NCBI GenBank assembly: GCA_022447185.1
Contig: JAKVAY010000041.1
Coordinates: 33,775 to 97,774, forward strand
Source: Fuerstiella sp.
Lineage (GTDB): Bacteria; Planctomycetota; Planctomycetia; Planctomycetales; Planctomycetaceae
Direction: 5' to 3'
DNA length: 64,000 nucleotides
Shown here one piece after another: positions 32,155 through 41,373 of the stretch (position 1 is its first letter; every line of letters begins with the position of its first letter). The notes under the pieces are model-generated. The model saw only the letters and a program-made list of their open reading frames with translations. It made no database searches and was not told the DNA's origin. Position numbers and translations under genes: made by a program.

Positions 32155-33621
32155 ATGTCAAAGCACGATATCGGTCTGATTGGTCTGGCGGTGATGGGCC
32201 AGAATCTGGTCATGAATATGGCCAACAAAGGGTTCAACGTTGCGGTGTACAACCGTACCACAGAAAAGATGACGGAATTCATTGATGGTCTGAGCGATCG
32301 TCCTGAAGGTGTCGTAGAAGAAGGGGCATCCGATCGGATTCATGGGTTCGAACAGCTGGAAGAATTTGTTAACAGTCTGGAATCACCCCGGCGCGTGATG
32401 ATCATGGTTCAGGCGGGCGGACCGTGTGACGCGGTCATCAGCCAGCTGAAACCATTCCTCGACGACGGTGATATTATCATCGATGGTGGTAATGCTGATT
32501 ACGTGGACACCAACCGTCGGCACAAAGAACTGGCTGAGGAAGGTTTTCGTTTTATCGGTACCGGTGTGTCCGGTGGTGAGGAGGGAGCCCTCAAGGGCCC
32601 CAGTATTATGCCTGGTGGCCATCCGGAAGCATGGCCGTTTGTCAAAGACATTCTTCGGGAGATCAGTGCAAAGGTCGGTAAGAACAACGACATTCCTTGT
32701 TGTGACTGGGTTGGAGATGCGGGTGCTGGTCACTACGTAAAGATGGTACACAACGGAATTGAATACGGCGATATGCAGCTGATCTGCGAAGCTTACTTCA
32801 TTCTCAAACATGGCCTGGGTCTGACGAATCAGGATTTGTACGGCGTTTTCAAAGAGTGGAATGAAGGATACCTGGACAGTTATCTCATTGAGATCACCCG
32901 TGACATTTTCACTGTCAGTGACAAAGACTCTGATGGTGATCTCGTCGATAAGATTCTTGATACGGCCGGCCAAAAGGGTACAGGCCGCTGGATGTGTCAA
33001 CACGCACTCGAACTGGGCGTGCCGACGACACTGGTGACAGAAGCCGTCTATGCTCGATGTCTTTCGGCACAGAAGGATGAGCGTGTTCGAGCGTCTGCCG
33101 TTCTGTCAGGGCCGGACAAGAAGTTCGATGGTGACAAAAAACAATTCATTGATGACGTGCGTCAGGCACTCTATGCATCCAAACTCGTGAGCTATGCCCA
33201 GGGGTTTGTTCAGTTGAATGCGGCTGCGAAGGAGTTCGGCTGGAAACTCAACAATGGACCAATCGCTATGCTGTGGCGTGGCGGCTGTATCATTCGTTCC
33301 GTGTTCCTGCAGGACATCAAAAACGCGTTTGATAAGAACCCGAATCTCGAGAATCTGCTGCTCGACAACTTCTTCAAAGATGCTGTCGACAAAGCTCAGC
33401 CGTCCTGGCGACGCGTTGTTGCTGCTGCCGTACAGCTCGGATTACCTGTTCCGGCATTCTCGGCAGCATTGACGTATTTCGACAGTTATCGACGAGCGTC
33501 GCTTCCAGCGAATCTGCTGCAGGCACAGCGTGATTATTTTGGCGCCCACACGTATGAGCGGACTGACAGGCCTCGTGGCGAAAAATTTCACACGGACTGG
33601 ATTCGTGAACGAAGTCTCTGA
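32155..33621 (+). CDS. gnd: 6-phosphogluconate dehydrogenase (decarboxylating)
   Basis: 488 residues, the long Gnd type. The NADP-binding start is I-G-L-I-G-L-A-V-M-G-Q-N-L (the usual G-x-A-x-M-G). The substrate signature appears as G-T-G-V-S-G-G-E-E-G-A-L-K-G-P-S-I-M-P-G-G, and catalytic Lys and Asn lie in Y-V-K-M-V-H-N-G-I-E-Y-G-D. The C-terminal helices contain L-W-R-G-G-C-I-I-R. The reaction is 6-phosphogluconate to ribulose 5-phosphate with CO2 and NADPH. An AGGAGG motif lies at 32135-32140, 14 bases before the ATG, which is a little far. It is probably co-transcribed with kdgK. Confidence 0.97.
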   Translation: MSKHDIGLIGLAVMGQNLVMNMANKGFNVAVYNRTTEKMTEFIDGLSDRPEGVVEEGASDRIHGFEQLEEFVNSLESPRRVMIMVQAGGPCDAVISQLKPFLDDGDIIIDGGNADYVDTNRRHKELAEEGFRFIGTGVSGGEEGALKGPSIMPGGHPEAWPFVKDILREISAKVGKNNDIPCCDWVGDAGAGHYVKMVHNGIEYGDMQLICEAYFILKHGLGLTNQDLYGVFKEWNEGYLDSYLIEITRDIFTVSDKDSDGDLVDKILDTAGQKGTGRWMCQHALELGVPTTLVTEAVYARCLSAQKDERVRASAVLSGPDKKFDGDKKQFIDDVRQALYASKLVSYAQGFVQLNAAAKEFGWKLNNGPIAMLWRGGCIIRSVFLQDIKNAFDKNPNLENLLLDNFFKDAVDKAQPSWRRVVAAAVQLGLPVPAFSAALTYFDSYRRASLPANLLQAQRDYFGAHTYERTDRPRGEKFHTDWIRERSL

Positions 33622-33690
33622 AGTAATGCTGCGGCAGTCCTGTATTGAGATGTGCCATTGACTCCGCCAGTACCCTGAGACTTACGAAAA

Positions 33691-33707
33691 CACTGGCAGA
33701 GCCAGTG
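33691..33707. other. Short perfect hairpin after gnd
   Basis: CACTGGC (33691-33697), AGA loop, GCCAGTG (33701-33707): a 7-bp perfect stem about 70 bases after the gnd stop. No T-run follows, so it is at best a weak terminator or an mRNA 3'-end stabiliser. Confidence 0.4.
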
Positions 33708-33803
33708 GTATCCAACTCAGCGTTTCAGATTTGACAGGGTATTAGCAACGTAATCAGGCGACCTGACACCGGCGTTCAGCTACAGTGGCTGCCAGGCAGA
33801 TTT

Positions 33804-34751
33804 ATGAATCCACCCGAATTGCTGGTCGAACTTCGCCATCCGGATGACGGCAGTGTCGTACGCTGGGATCCCAATGCTTATGCGCTGCTGGGATCTGACG
33901 GGGAAGTCATCGGTCGCGTGATTGATCATATTCCGCGGTTCGTATCCGATGAACATCTCCAGAGTTTTGGTGATCAGTGGAATCGCTATGAGGTCGCCCA
34001 CGACGATGAAGATCGAGCAACTTTCGAAGCCAAGACGGGTATGCAGTTAAGTGGTCTGAAGGGCCTGCGTGTCCTGGATGCGGGGTGCGGAGGTGGACGC
34101 TATGCCAGAATCTGTGCAGAGGCCGGAGCAAATGTTGTCGCAGTGGACCACTCACGGGCTGTTGATAAGGCTCGCATGTTGTGTGAGCATTTGTCCACAG
34201 TGAAGTTCGCGCAGGCAGATCTCAAACGGTTACCGTTTGAGTGCGAATCATTCGATTTTGTGTTTTCGATTGGTGTGATGCACCACGATGCTGATACACG
34301 GGCTGTATTTGACGCAGTGGCTCCTATGGTCAAACCTGGTGGTCGCTATTCCGTCTGGCTGTATCGACGTAACCAGTGGTGGCAGGAAGCGATCAACAAT
34401 GGCGTACGCAGTGTGACGACGCGGATGCCACAGAGCGTACTTCGTCCATTGTGTCATGGCGGAGCAGTGCTGGGAGGAATTCCGATTTTGAATCGGACAC
34501 TGAATAAAGTAGTGAACTTTAGTGCGCATCCAGGTTACGAGAATCGTGTCTGCGACACATTTGACTGGTGGGCGCCCGAGTTCCAGTACCATCATACACT
34601 TGATGAACTTCAGGGATGGTTCAGGGATGCCGGATTCAGTGATTTGTGTGTTTTGCCGCCGGAAAAAAAAGGGCGGTTCTATACCTGGTCATACGAACAT
34701 AATCTGTTGATCGGCAGCGGTGTCAATATGACGGGGATCCGGCATTCATAG
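33804..34751 (+). CDS. Class I SAM-dependent methyltransferase
   Basis: 315 residues. Motif I L-D-A-G-C-G-G-G-R-Y (about 92-101) binds SAM; V-V-A-V-D-H-S, Q-A-D-L-K-R-L-P-F and F-S-I-G-V-M-H-H follow in the order of UbiE/Methyltransf_11-type enzymes. The N-terminal 60 residues (L-R-H-P-D-D-G, then I-D-H-I-P-R-F-V) resemble the short Trm112-like leader found in many small-molecule methyltransferases. The substrate cannot be inferred. It is a standalone gene, convergent with the cytochrome gene ending at 34774. Confidence 0.88.
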   Translation: MNPPELLVELRHPDDGSVVRWDPNAYALLGSDGEVIGRVIDHIPRFVSDEHLQSFGDQWNRYEVAHDDEDRATFEAKTGMQLSGLKGLRVLDAGCGGGRYARICAEAGANVVAVDHSRAVDKARMLCEHLSTVKFAQADLKRLPFECESFDFVFSIGVMHHDADTRAVFDAVAPMVKPGGRYSVWLYRRNQWWQEAINNGVRSVTTRMPQSVLRPLCHGGAVLGGIPILNRTLNKVVNFSAHPGYENRVCDTFDWWAPEFQYHHTLDELQGWFRDAGFSDLCVLPPEKKGRFYTWSYEHNLLIGSGVNMTGIRHS

Positions 34752-34773
34752 GCAGCACTTCGACGTATTGCGA

Positions 34774-36603
34774 TTAAGGTTTTAGACTGGCGAGAAAGGC
34801 TCTGGCGACAGATTCCGCCGGTTGGCGATAGACGCTGGTGATCGCTTCTGCAGAGCTTGAAGCAGTACTCGCTGCTTTGAGGAATTCCTGAAATTTTGCG
34901 TTTCCCGGAGTTTGCAGGAAGCGAATCAACGAAGCACCAACAATCGGTACGTCTGCCGGAGCAAATGCGGCGTCCCCAAACAGGTCTGCCGGCGATTTAA
35001 CGGTGGTCGCGGCCCGTATGGTCTGGGGTTTCAATCGTTTTAGTGACTTCGCTTCGATGCCGGATTCGAGCAGGCCAAAACCCTGTATTAACCAGTCCGG
35101 GAGATTTGATCCATCTCTCACGAGCCATGCCTGGGCAACAAGAGAATTCAGAAGCTGATCGGAGGTGAGCGCTGATCCGGAACGCACGTCGCCGTAGTCG
35201 TGCAAAACCACGTATGCTGTGGCAAGCTGCGGAGTGATCACGACATGGCCGTCTACCTGCCGCGGTGTGCGTTGATCACGCAGGACTGTGTTAAATTCGG
35301 TGTACTCAAAGCGATCGCGCGAAGCGAAGATGATCAATCGTCCCCGCCAGGGCGTTTCACGATCGTTGTGCAGATTCTGAAGACGGGTGACTTGAGCTTC
35401 GGCCAGTTCGGCCAGGTGACGGAGCCGTTTCTTGTGCACATTTCCGCAGACATAAAAATTTTCTGTGATGACGTTATCAGGGTTTTCTCCTGGCGCTGCG
35501 CGTTTCCAGGTTGATTTCGCCTGCTGTATTCGCCGACGAGCGAAATCGTCGTCGCTCATCGATGCGAGCTCCTTCGCTGCTTTTTCGGCTTCCGTGGGCA
35601 CTATGGTCCGCAGACTGACAGTGGTGTCGTCCCGGTCGAAACGGGCCCCTTCCTGGATCCAGGTTTTGATCGTCTGTGCCTGCGACCGTTTGAGGAGTGC
35701 CGGACCCTGCGGCATTTTGATCGGATCCTGCAGGCCGACAAGTTTCCAGAGATAGCTGTCATTTGAGTTGCCAGGAATGATTGTATTACCAGTGTCTCCG
35801 CCGCGCAGGATGTCAGCGATCGTGACCATGGAATAACCACCTGGGGGACTGTTCCCACGGTGACAGCGGAGGCAAAAGTTTACGAGAATTGGCGCGACAT
35901 CATTACTGAATGAGACTGTCTCTGTTCCGTCGGCCATCACAATCTCGATGTCTACCGGCGGCGCTTTGGCTGATGAACCAATTGGTGCATCTTCGTCAAT
36001 TCCGTCGAAGATGGCTCCATCGTTGATCCACTTTCCGATAATCCTGAGTTGTTCGTCCGTCAATGGATCTCCATTTCGTGGCATTCGTTGCTGATTATCG
36101 CTGTTTGCGACCCGTCGAATGATCAGGCTTCCGGCACCATTCCGTGGTTTGAGGAGGGGGCCGCTGCGACTGCCGCGGCGCAGGCCGCTGAATGTGTCCA
36201 GGCGGAGTCCGGCTGCCGGGTTGTCTTCTTCACCATGGCAACTCAGGCAGCTGGCGGAAAGAATTGGGGCAACGTCTGATTCAAAACTGACTGGTAGCAG
36301 ATCACGGGCTCGTTCGAACTGCTTACTGTACGTTGTCCAGGAGCGGTCACGTTCTCCGTCTTTGACGTTGAGTTGTTCAGCACGCCGGACCAGATCTTCG
36401 ATGATGGCCCGTGCCTCATCAATCTTCTTGCTGCGTACCAGTGCTGAGACACTGCGGGCGTCTCTTGTCATCCGACTGAGTTCGCGTCGGACTTTACGTG
36501 GAAGCGCACCAGTCGCTGACGTGACTGAAATACTGACCAGCAGGAACATCGAGACGATTTGAATCAGAACCGTCTGCTGGTTGGCGTGTTTCAGATGCGG
36601 CAT
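34774..36603 (-). CDS. Secreted di-haem PSCyt1-type protein with DUF1570-like C-terminus
   Basis: 609 residues. The signal peptide (about 1-33) ends near T-G-A. Two PSCyt1-type units follow, each F-x-x-x-V-A-P-I-L followed by a haem site: C-L-S-C-H (119-123) and C-L-R-C-H (244-248), each with an R-M-P/K-M-P axial-ligand-like motif downstream and an L-x-I-I-G-K-W-I-x-x-G-A helix. Residues 390-600 resemble the DUF1570-type peptidase-like region (L-I-I-F-A-S-R-D-R-F-E-Y, W-L-I-Q-G-F-G-L-L-E-S-G), although the expected H-E-x-x-H is replaced by V-V-L-H-D-Y-G. It is probably a periplasmic electron-transfer scaffold. It is divergent from trmL, 1.1 kb away. Confidence 0.82.
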   Translation of the reverse strand: MPHLKHANQQTVLIQIVSMFLLVSISVTSATGALPRKVRRELSRMTRDARSVSALVRSKKIDEARAIIEDLVRRAEQLNVKDGERDRSWTTYSKQFERARDLLPVSFESDVAPILSASCLSCHGEEDNPAAGLRLDTFSGLRRGSRSGPLLKPRNGAGSLIIRRVANSDNQQRMPRNGDPLTDEQLRIIGKWINDGAIFDGIDEDAPIGSSAKAPPVDIEIVMADGTETVSFSNDVAPILVNFCLRCHRGNSPPGGYSMVTIADILRGGDTGNTIIPGNSNDSYLWKLVGLQDPIKMPQGPALLKRSQAQTIKTWIQEGARFDRDDTTVSLRTIVPTEAEKAAKELASMSDDDFARRRIQQAKSTWKRAAPGENPDNVITENFYVCGNVHKKRLRHLAELAEAQVTRLQNLHNDRETPWRGRLIIFASRDRFEYTEFNTVLRDQRTPRQVDGHVVITPQLATAYVVLHDYGDVRSGSALTSDQLLNSLVAQAWLVRDGSNLPDWLIQGFGLLESGIEAKSLKRLKPQTIRAATTVKSPADLFGDAAFAPADVPIVGASLIRFLQTPGNAKFQEFLKAASTASSSAEAITSVYRQPAESVARAFLASLKP

Positions 36604-37744
36604 GTGAGCTTCAGCTTCGGGGCACAGTGAATCGAACGAATTGTGTAGCCTGACGTTTTCGGTCTGGTCATTCCAACCCGATATCGTGAAACAGCATCAT
36701 TTCTGCATGAGTTCGATTTGGTCCGGTGTTAGTGCTACGCGCTGTTCAGGTCTGATGTTCTGTTAGATTTCCGGGAAATGATTACCGGCCAACCAATCCG
36801 GATTATTCAATGCACCGTGTCAAGACGGCGGTTTTCAGCAGGTGTGAATCCCACCCGGAAAAATGGAGGTTCCAGTCGGCAGCGACTGAAGCAATGGAGA
36901 AGGAGTCTGCCATCGAAAGGACTTCCGTGCAGAGGGTTGCCCAGGATGAACTGGTGAGTCCGCAGGCCGGAACGTGAATCAACGTTGAGGAGGTCTCGAA
37001 AAGAATAAAGCAGGACCAGAATTGCCTGAATAACGAGGGGGATTGTGGGTTGGGTGCGACGGGCGATATTGTCCAATTTGTTCTGCCGAGTGAATGATGC
37101 CGGCGGAGACTCTCGAAGGTGAGGTCTTCATGTCCTGGAGCAATCAGTATGACTGGCGGCCGCTGTAATTTTTTTGCCGTCAATTTTTTGGCTGTCGATT
37201 CAACTGCATTCTCACTGCGATGATCGGTGAAGTTATCCACCAGTGCTCGCAGAAGTTTTATCGCTCATCGATCTCCCCCAGTGACAACTCTCCGGCATTA
37301 GGCCTGGGCCTCTCATCATCAAAAGCCGACGTAACGTCACAGCGTCTGTGAGACTGAAACAACAGCTTCTGCCTGTTACACTCTGTTTCAGGAAACAGCC
37401 TTCAGTAAATGCTGTAACTTTTCCCTTAAAAAGGCTTAAAGTACAGAAAGGCCGTTTTGTGTCACTGTGTGTGAATTTCGGGCTTAACCAGCGGTCTCAT
37501 CCCGTCTCTGCCGGTTTCCGGACGAAATGGGCCGGGCCGATTACCCCGTAACAAATAGTGACGACTTCGGTGGTCTGGTTATTCTTTTTACGGCAGATAC
37601 GAGTTTGAGCCGGCAAATAGGTACATAGCCAGGGCCGTAAAATGTGCTGTGGACCACGTACTTACGGCAATGACCAGTACACGTTTTTTCACATCATGAA
37701 TCATCCGGGCTCAAGTCGCGGATCCATTGTCATTCGACGACGAC
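36604..37744. other. Gene-poor region between cytochrome gene and trmL
   Basis: About 1.1 kb without a firmly supported gene. A minus-strand open frame at 36807-37076 translates to a fairly protein-like sequence (hydrophobic L-V-I-Q-A-I-L-V-L-L-Y-S-F then R-S-G-L-R-T-H-Q-F-I-L-G-N), overlapped by another frame (36803-37240). Neither has a domain or good ribosome binding site. A short plus-strand basic frame of 58 codons begins at 36778. A 16-nt palindrome lies at 37383-37398. This may be gene decay or a dispersed non-coding repeat. Confidence 0.4.
37383..37398. promoter_or_regulatory. 16-nt palindrome, SOS-box-like by chance or design
   Basis: CTGTTTC-AG-GAAACAG, 7-bp arms. It fits the proteobacterial LexA core CTGT-N8-ACAG but differs from the palindrome at the lexA promoter of this genome. 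It is about 350 bases upstream of trmL. Confidence 0.3.
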
Positions 37745-38209
37745 ATGATCGAACCTCTTCTGAATATCGTACTGCACGAGCCCGAAATTCCGCAGAATGC
37801 CGGTAATATCGGTCGGACCTGTGTGGCGATTGGGGCCCGTCTCTGGATGATTCGTCCCTTGGGATTCCGGCTGGAGGACCGATATCTGAAGCGAGCCGGG
37901 ATGGATTACTGGCAGCACCTGGACTGGGAGGTCGTGGACAGCTGGCAGGAAGTGAGACGGCGTTTGCCTGACTGTCCGGTCTGGTACCTGACGAAAACCG
38001 CCAGTCGGCTGGTCTGGAACGCTGACTTTCAAAGAGGTGATATTTTGCTTTTTGGCAGTGAATCACGGGGTTTGCCAAATTCGATTCTTGACGAGACACC
38101 GGGTAATTGCATCAAACTCCCGATGACTGGACACGTCCGGAGCCTCAATCTGGCGAGCACAGTGAATACGGTGGCGTATGAGGCAGTGAGGCAATTCGGC
38201 GGGTTGTGA
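37745..38209 (+). CDS. trmL: tRNA (cytidine/uridine 34-2'-O)-methyltransferase TrmL, SPOUT family
   Basis: 154 residues from the ATG at 37745, which gives the usual TrmL opening ([19 protein letters not shown]). A TTG 18 bases upstream is also open. The SPOUT knot motifs are present: [11 protein letters not shown] and [20 protein letters not shown]. It uses SAM to methylate the wobble ribose of tRNA-Leu isoacceptors in characterised relatives. It appears to be a single gene. Confidence 0.95.
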   Translation: MIEPLLNIVLHEPEIPQNAGNIGRTCVAIGARLWMIRPLGFRLEDRYLKRAGMDYWQHLDWEVVDSWQEVRRRLPDCPVWYLTKTASRLVWNADFQRGDILLFGSESRGLPNSILDETPGNCIKLPMTGHVRSLNLASTVNTVAYEAVRQFGGL

Positions 38210-38449
38210 CGGTCGTTGATTTCTCGTTTTGTATACTCTCTCTACACCGAGTTTGATGCGCTGCCTGAGCTGCGTTAGAATTCCTGTTCCAGCAATTGCT
38301 GGTCATTTGGATTCAGGTTGTCGAAGCAACAGGTGGGGTCAGTTTCCGAGCGGTCGCTCGTTTGGTCTGAATCGCTACCTCGTGAAATGTTGTAACTGAT
38401 ATAAAATTGGTTGGTCGTTAGCGCGAAATCATCCGGAGAGTTACGGAGT

Positions 38450-38536
38450 ATGGGAACGAAGAAGAGTGGAAAAGGGCGACGGAAAGTTGGCCGCAAGAAA
38501 CGCCGAATGCGAGCCAAGATTCGTCATCGCAAATAA
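38450..38536 (+). CDS. 28-residue very basic peptide, possibly ribosome-associated (COX24/mS38-like)
   Basis: ATG at 38450 to TAA at 38534-38536. The predicted peptide has 28 residues, about 17 of them Lys, Arg or His, with a core V-G-R-K-K-R-R-M-R-A-K-I-R-H-R-K. A GGAGAG ribosome binding site lies at 38435-38440, nine bases before the ATG. The K-R-R-x-M...K-x-R-x-R-K pattern resembles the short AURKAIP1/COX24 (mS38-type) peptides annotated in many bacteria and plausible as ribosome-bound proteins; I cannot confirm the match. It is too short to have been called by length-limited gene finders. Confidence 0.7.
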   Translation: MGTKKSGKGRRKVGRKKRRMRAKIRHRK

Positions 38537-38720
38537 ACTGGCAACTTTCTGCGCAGATTTTCCAGGCCCGGTGTGATCGGTTGTGCCGGGCTTTCTGTAT
38601 GCGCACATTCTTCTGAATGCAGCGAACCGGCAGTCAGTCACACGAGGAATTGGCCGGTTCGGCTGATTCCGGTGATCTTGACAGAGCCTGTCGTGGTGGG
38701 AATTGTAGGTTTTTGCACGT

Positions 38721-41303
38721 ATGTTGTTTTTTTGCCACATGTCGCAAATTCCGGAGTCTCGCGTCATGCTTCTGATCCAGTCCTTGTCAACGGCACTCCA
38801 ATCCACCGACCGCCGCGATTGGCAACTTCGACAGATAACGGCGACCGGTCTCTTCCTTTTGCTGATGGTGTTGTCCACGTTTGCCGGTGCTGCGGATGAA
38901 TCAGAATTACAGCAGGTACCCTCGACCCAGACAATCAGAGAGCAGCTCAAACAGTTGACCAGGGACCGTAACGCAGCGGCGCAGGAACAAAAGTTACAGG
39001 CCAATGCAGTGGCCAGAACACGGAAATCCCTCCAGCGACTCAATGTCGCTGTTGCCACTGTAGACGAACTGGTCAATACCGTTCGGCAACTGGAGGTACA
39101 TGACGAAGCGAAGAAACTCGCGGAAGCCAGTGAGGCGCAGGCCACGAAAGCGATTGCCGCACTGACAATTCAGCTGGAACGCCATGTTGTGGCTGACGAG
39201 CTGCAGCTTGCTGCTGATGTGGCAATGAGTCGACTGGAGGAACCGCGCCGGCAAATCGATCAAGTGAAGAATGAACTGGCTGCGTTGCATAAAGAGTCAT
39301 TCGTTGCAGATCAGGCCGCTCGTCGGGAGGATCGACAGGCGGACACTGTTTTTAAACAGGCTGAAGAAACTCGCCTGAAGCTTCCCGACGCCAGAGATGC
39401 AGCCAGTCTGGCGGAAACTGAGATGGAAACGGCACGAACACAATCGATTGAAGCAGCACGCGAACTTGCAGTGCAGAACCGTCTGTTGAATCAGGCGAAG
39501 TCTGGCGCAACACGAGCTCACCGTTCCGCAGAACGTCTGGCGAACACGTCAACGGCCATTGAGACATCAATTGTTTCGTTGCGGCAGGTGGAGGATGTAT
39601 CAGAGGATCAGCTTACACTGCTGGTGAATGTGATGCAGCAGATCAGTCCGCTGCAGGAACGCGCTCAACAGCTTGTGGAGGAGAACCTGGCTGTCGTTGC
39701 AGAACGACAGACGCAGTACGATTCAGCGGTGGATGAACTGGAACAGGCCGAATCTGAGCGTCGCATGAAAGCAGGCCTCTATTCTCAGCTCAGCCGCCGG
39801 CATTTCGCATTACAAAGAGAAGTTGCACGGCTCATGGTCGTCAGTCAGGAGTATCGCAACGCGGCATCGGAATTCATGGAACAAAAGGAACAGCTTGGAT
39901 CAGTGATTGCCCAAAAGGATAAACGAATTGCGGAACTGGTTGTCGTCATTGATCGATTGCAGAATCGCTGGACGGACGCACGGAACCAGGCGGAACAGGC
40001 GCAGGAACCACTTGGCCGGTTCGTTTCGTTCTCTCGCCATATTGCGCCGATTCTCGCTCGTCGCTGCACCGCTTGTCATAACACTCGAAGCACCGAAGGA
40101 GGGTTGAATCTGAGTTCGTTTGCGAATTTACTGAAGGGTGGTGATTCCGGCTCCTCACTGACTCCCCATGATGCTGACGACTCTCTGTTGTTGAGCATGG
40201 TCCAGGATGGTTCGATGCCAAAAGACGCCGATCCGCTGACTCCCGATGAAATCGACTGGATTCGTCGATGGATTGATGTTGGTGCACCTCTGGATGCCAC
40301 GGCGTCAGCCAATGCAGACCTGTTTGACATCATGCCCGAACTGCCGCAACCCGGCCCACCAGACACTTACCGAGTTCCTGTTCCCGTTCTGGCAACCGCG
40401 TTTTCTCCGGACGGCTCTCTACTGGCGACATCCGGATACCACGAAGTTCTGTTGTGGGGCACAGATGGCGAGCTGATTCGACGAATCACCAATGTTGCAC
40501 AGCGTGTGAACGACCTGACGTTCACGGCAGATGGCGAGATCCTTGTTGTTGCAGCGGGGACGCCTGGACAGTTGGGGGAATTGAAACTGTTTCGAGTGTC
40601 TGATGGAACCCATCTGGGGACACCAGTACGCACAACGGACAGCGTCTATACGGTTTCCATCAGTCCTGATGGGTCGCGACTGGCCGCCGGTGGCGCAGAT
40701 CGAAAGATCACGATTGTGGACATTGAGACTCAAAAGATTCTGTACACGATCGAAGATCATGCCGACTCCGTTATGGATGTGGCCTGGTCACCACAGAGTG
40801 ACCGCGTCGCTTCGGCCAGTTATGACAATTCGTGCCGGGTGTTCGATGCGGCGAGCGGACAGGTTCGGAAGACATTTACCAACCATGGCCAGCCAGTATA
40901 TACGGTTTCATTCCTGTCCGACGGTGAGTCGCTTGTCAGCGGTGGTGCTGACAAGAAGCTGCGTGTGTGGCCAGTCGGGGATGGGAAGCAAATTCGCGAG
41001 ATTACAGGATTTGATGATCCTGTTTTTCGCATTGCGGTTACAACGGACGGACGCGTGTACTCAGCAGGAGCGGACAGTCAGATTCGTGAGCATCAGTTGT
41101 CAGATGGGGAACTCGTGCGGACGATGACCGGCCATACGGACTGGGTGTATGCACTTACGCTTGACACTCAGGGAAATCGGCTGGCAACAGGCTGCTATGA
41201 TGGGGAAGTTCGGCTGTGGAATCCATCAGACGGTACGATGGTCAGCTCATTCGTTGCCGTTCCGCAACAGGATCTGACCGATGTGACCGTTTCGGAACGG
41301 TAG
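38721..41303 (+). CDS. Coiled-coil, PSCyt1 cytochrome and WD40 fusion protein, secreted
   Basis: 860 residues. The start could also be 38739 or 38766; the last directly precedes a hydrophobic signal (T-G-L-F-L-L-L-M-V-L-S-T-F-A-G-A-A-D). Residues about 65-430 are a long Glu/Gln/Ala-rich coiled coil. A PSCyt1-type unit follows, with haem site C-T-A-C-H near 449, G-G-L-N-L-S and S-M-P-K-D, and W-I-R-R-W-I-D-V-G-A-P. The C-terminal 320 residues hold about six WD40 repeats (for example S-P-D-G-S-L-L-A-T-S-G-Y, W-S-P-Q-S-D-R-V-A-S-A-S-Y-D, T-G-H-T-D-W-V-Y-A-L-T). It is probably an extracytoplasmic scaffold that combines one haem with a beta-propeller. The M24 peptidase gene follows 70 bases later. 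Confidence 0.85.
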   Translation: MLFFCHMSQIPESRVMLLIQSLSTALQSTDRRDWQLRQITATGLFLLLMVLSTFAGAADESELQQVPSTQTIREQLKQLTRDRNAAAQEQKLQANAVARTRKSLQRLNVAVATVDELVNTVRQLEVHDEAKKLAEASEAQATKAIAALTIQLERHVVADELQLAADVAMSRLEEPRRQIDQVKNELAALHKESFVADQAARREDRQADTVFKQAEETRLKLPDARDAASLAETEMETARTQSIEAARELAVQNRLLNQAKSGATRAHRSAERLANTSTAIETSIVSLRQVEDVSEDQLTLLVNVMQQISPLQERAQQLVEENLAVVAERQTQYDSAVDELEQAESERRMKAGLYSQLSRRHFALQREVARLMVVSQEYRNAASEFMEQKEQLGSVIAQKDKRIAELVVVIDRLQNRWTDARNQAEQAQEPLGRFVSFSRHIAPILARRCTACHNTRSTEGGLNLSSFANLLKGGDSGSSLTPHDADDSLLLSMVQDGSMPKDADPLTPDEIDWIRRWIDVGAPLDATASANADLFDIMPELPQPGPPDTYRVPVPVLATAFSPDGSLLATSGYHEVLLWGTDGELIRRITNVAQRVNDLTFTADGEILVVAAGTPGQLGELKLFRVSDGTHLGTPVRTTDSVYTVSISPDGSRLAAGGADRKITIVDIETQKILYTIEDHADSVMDVAWSPQSDRVASASYDNSCRVFDAASGQVRKTFTNHGQPVYTVSFLSDGESLVSGGADKKLRVWPVGDGKQIREITGFDDPVFRIAVTTDGRVYSAGADSQIREHQLSDGELVRTMTGHTDWVYALTLDTQGNRLATGCYDGEVRLWNPSDGTMVSSFVAVPQQDLTDVTVSER

Positions 41304-41373
41304 TTCTCCGTTGTGCCTGACGAACCATGTTACGACTGAATGGTTCATTCCGACATACTATACAACCAGCGAC

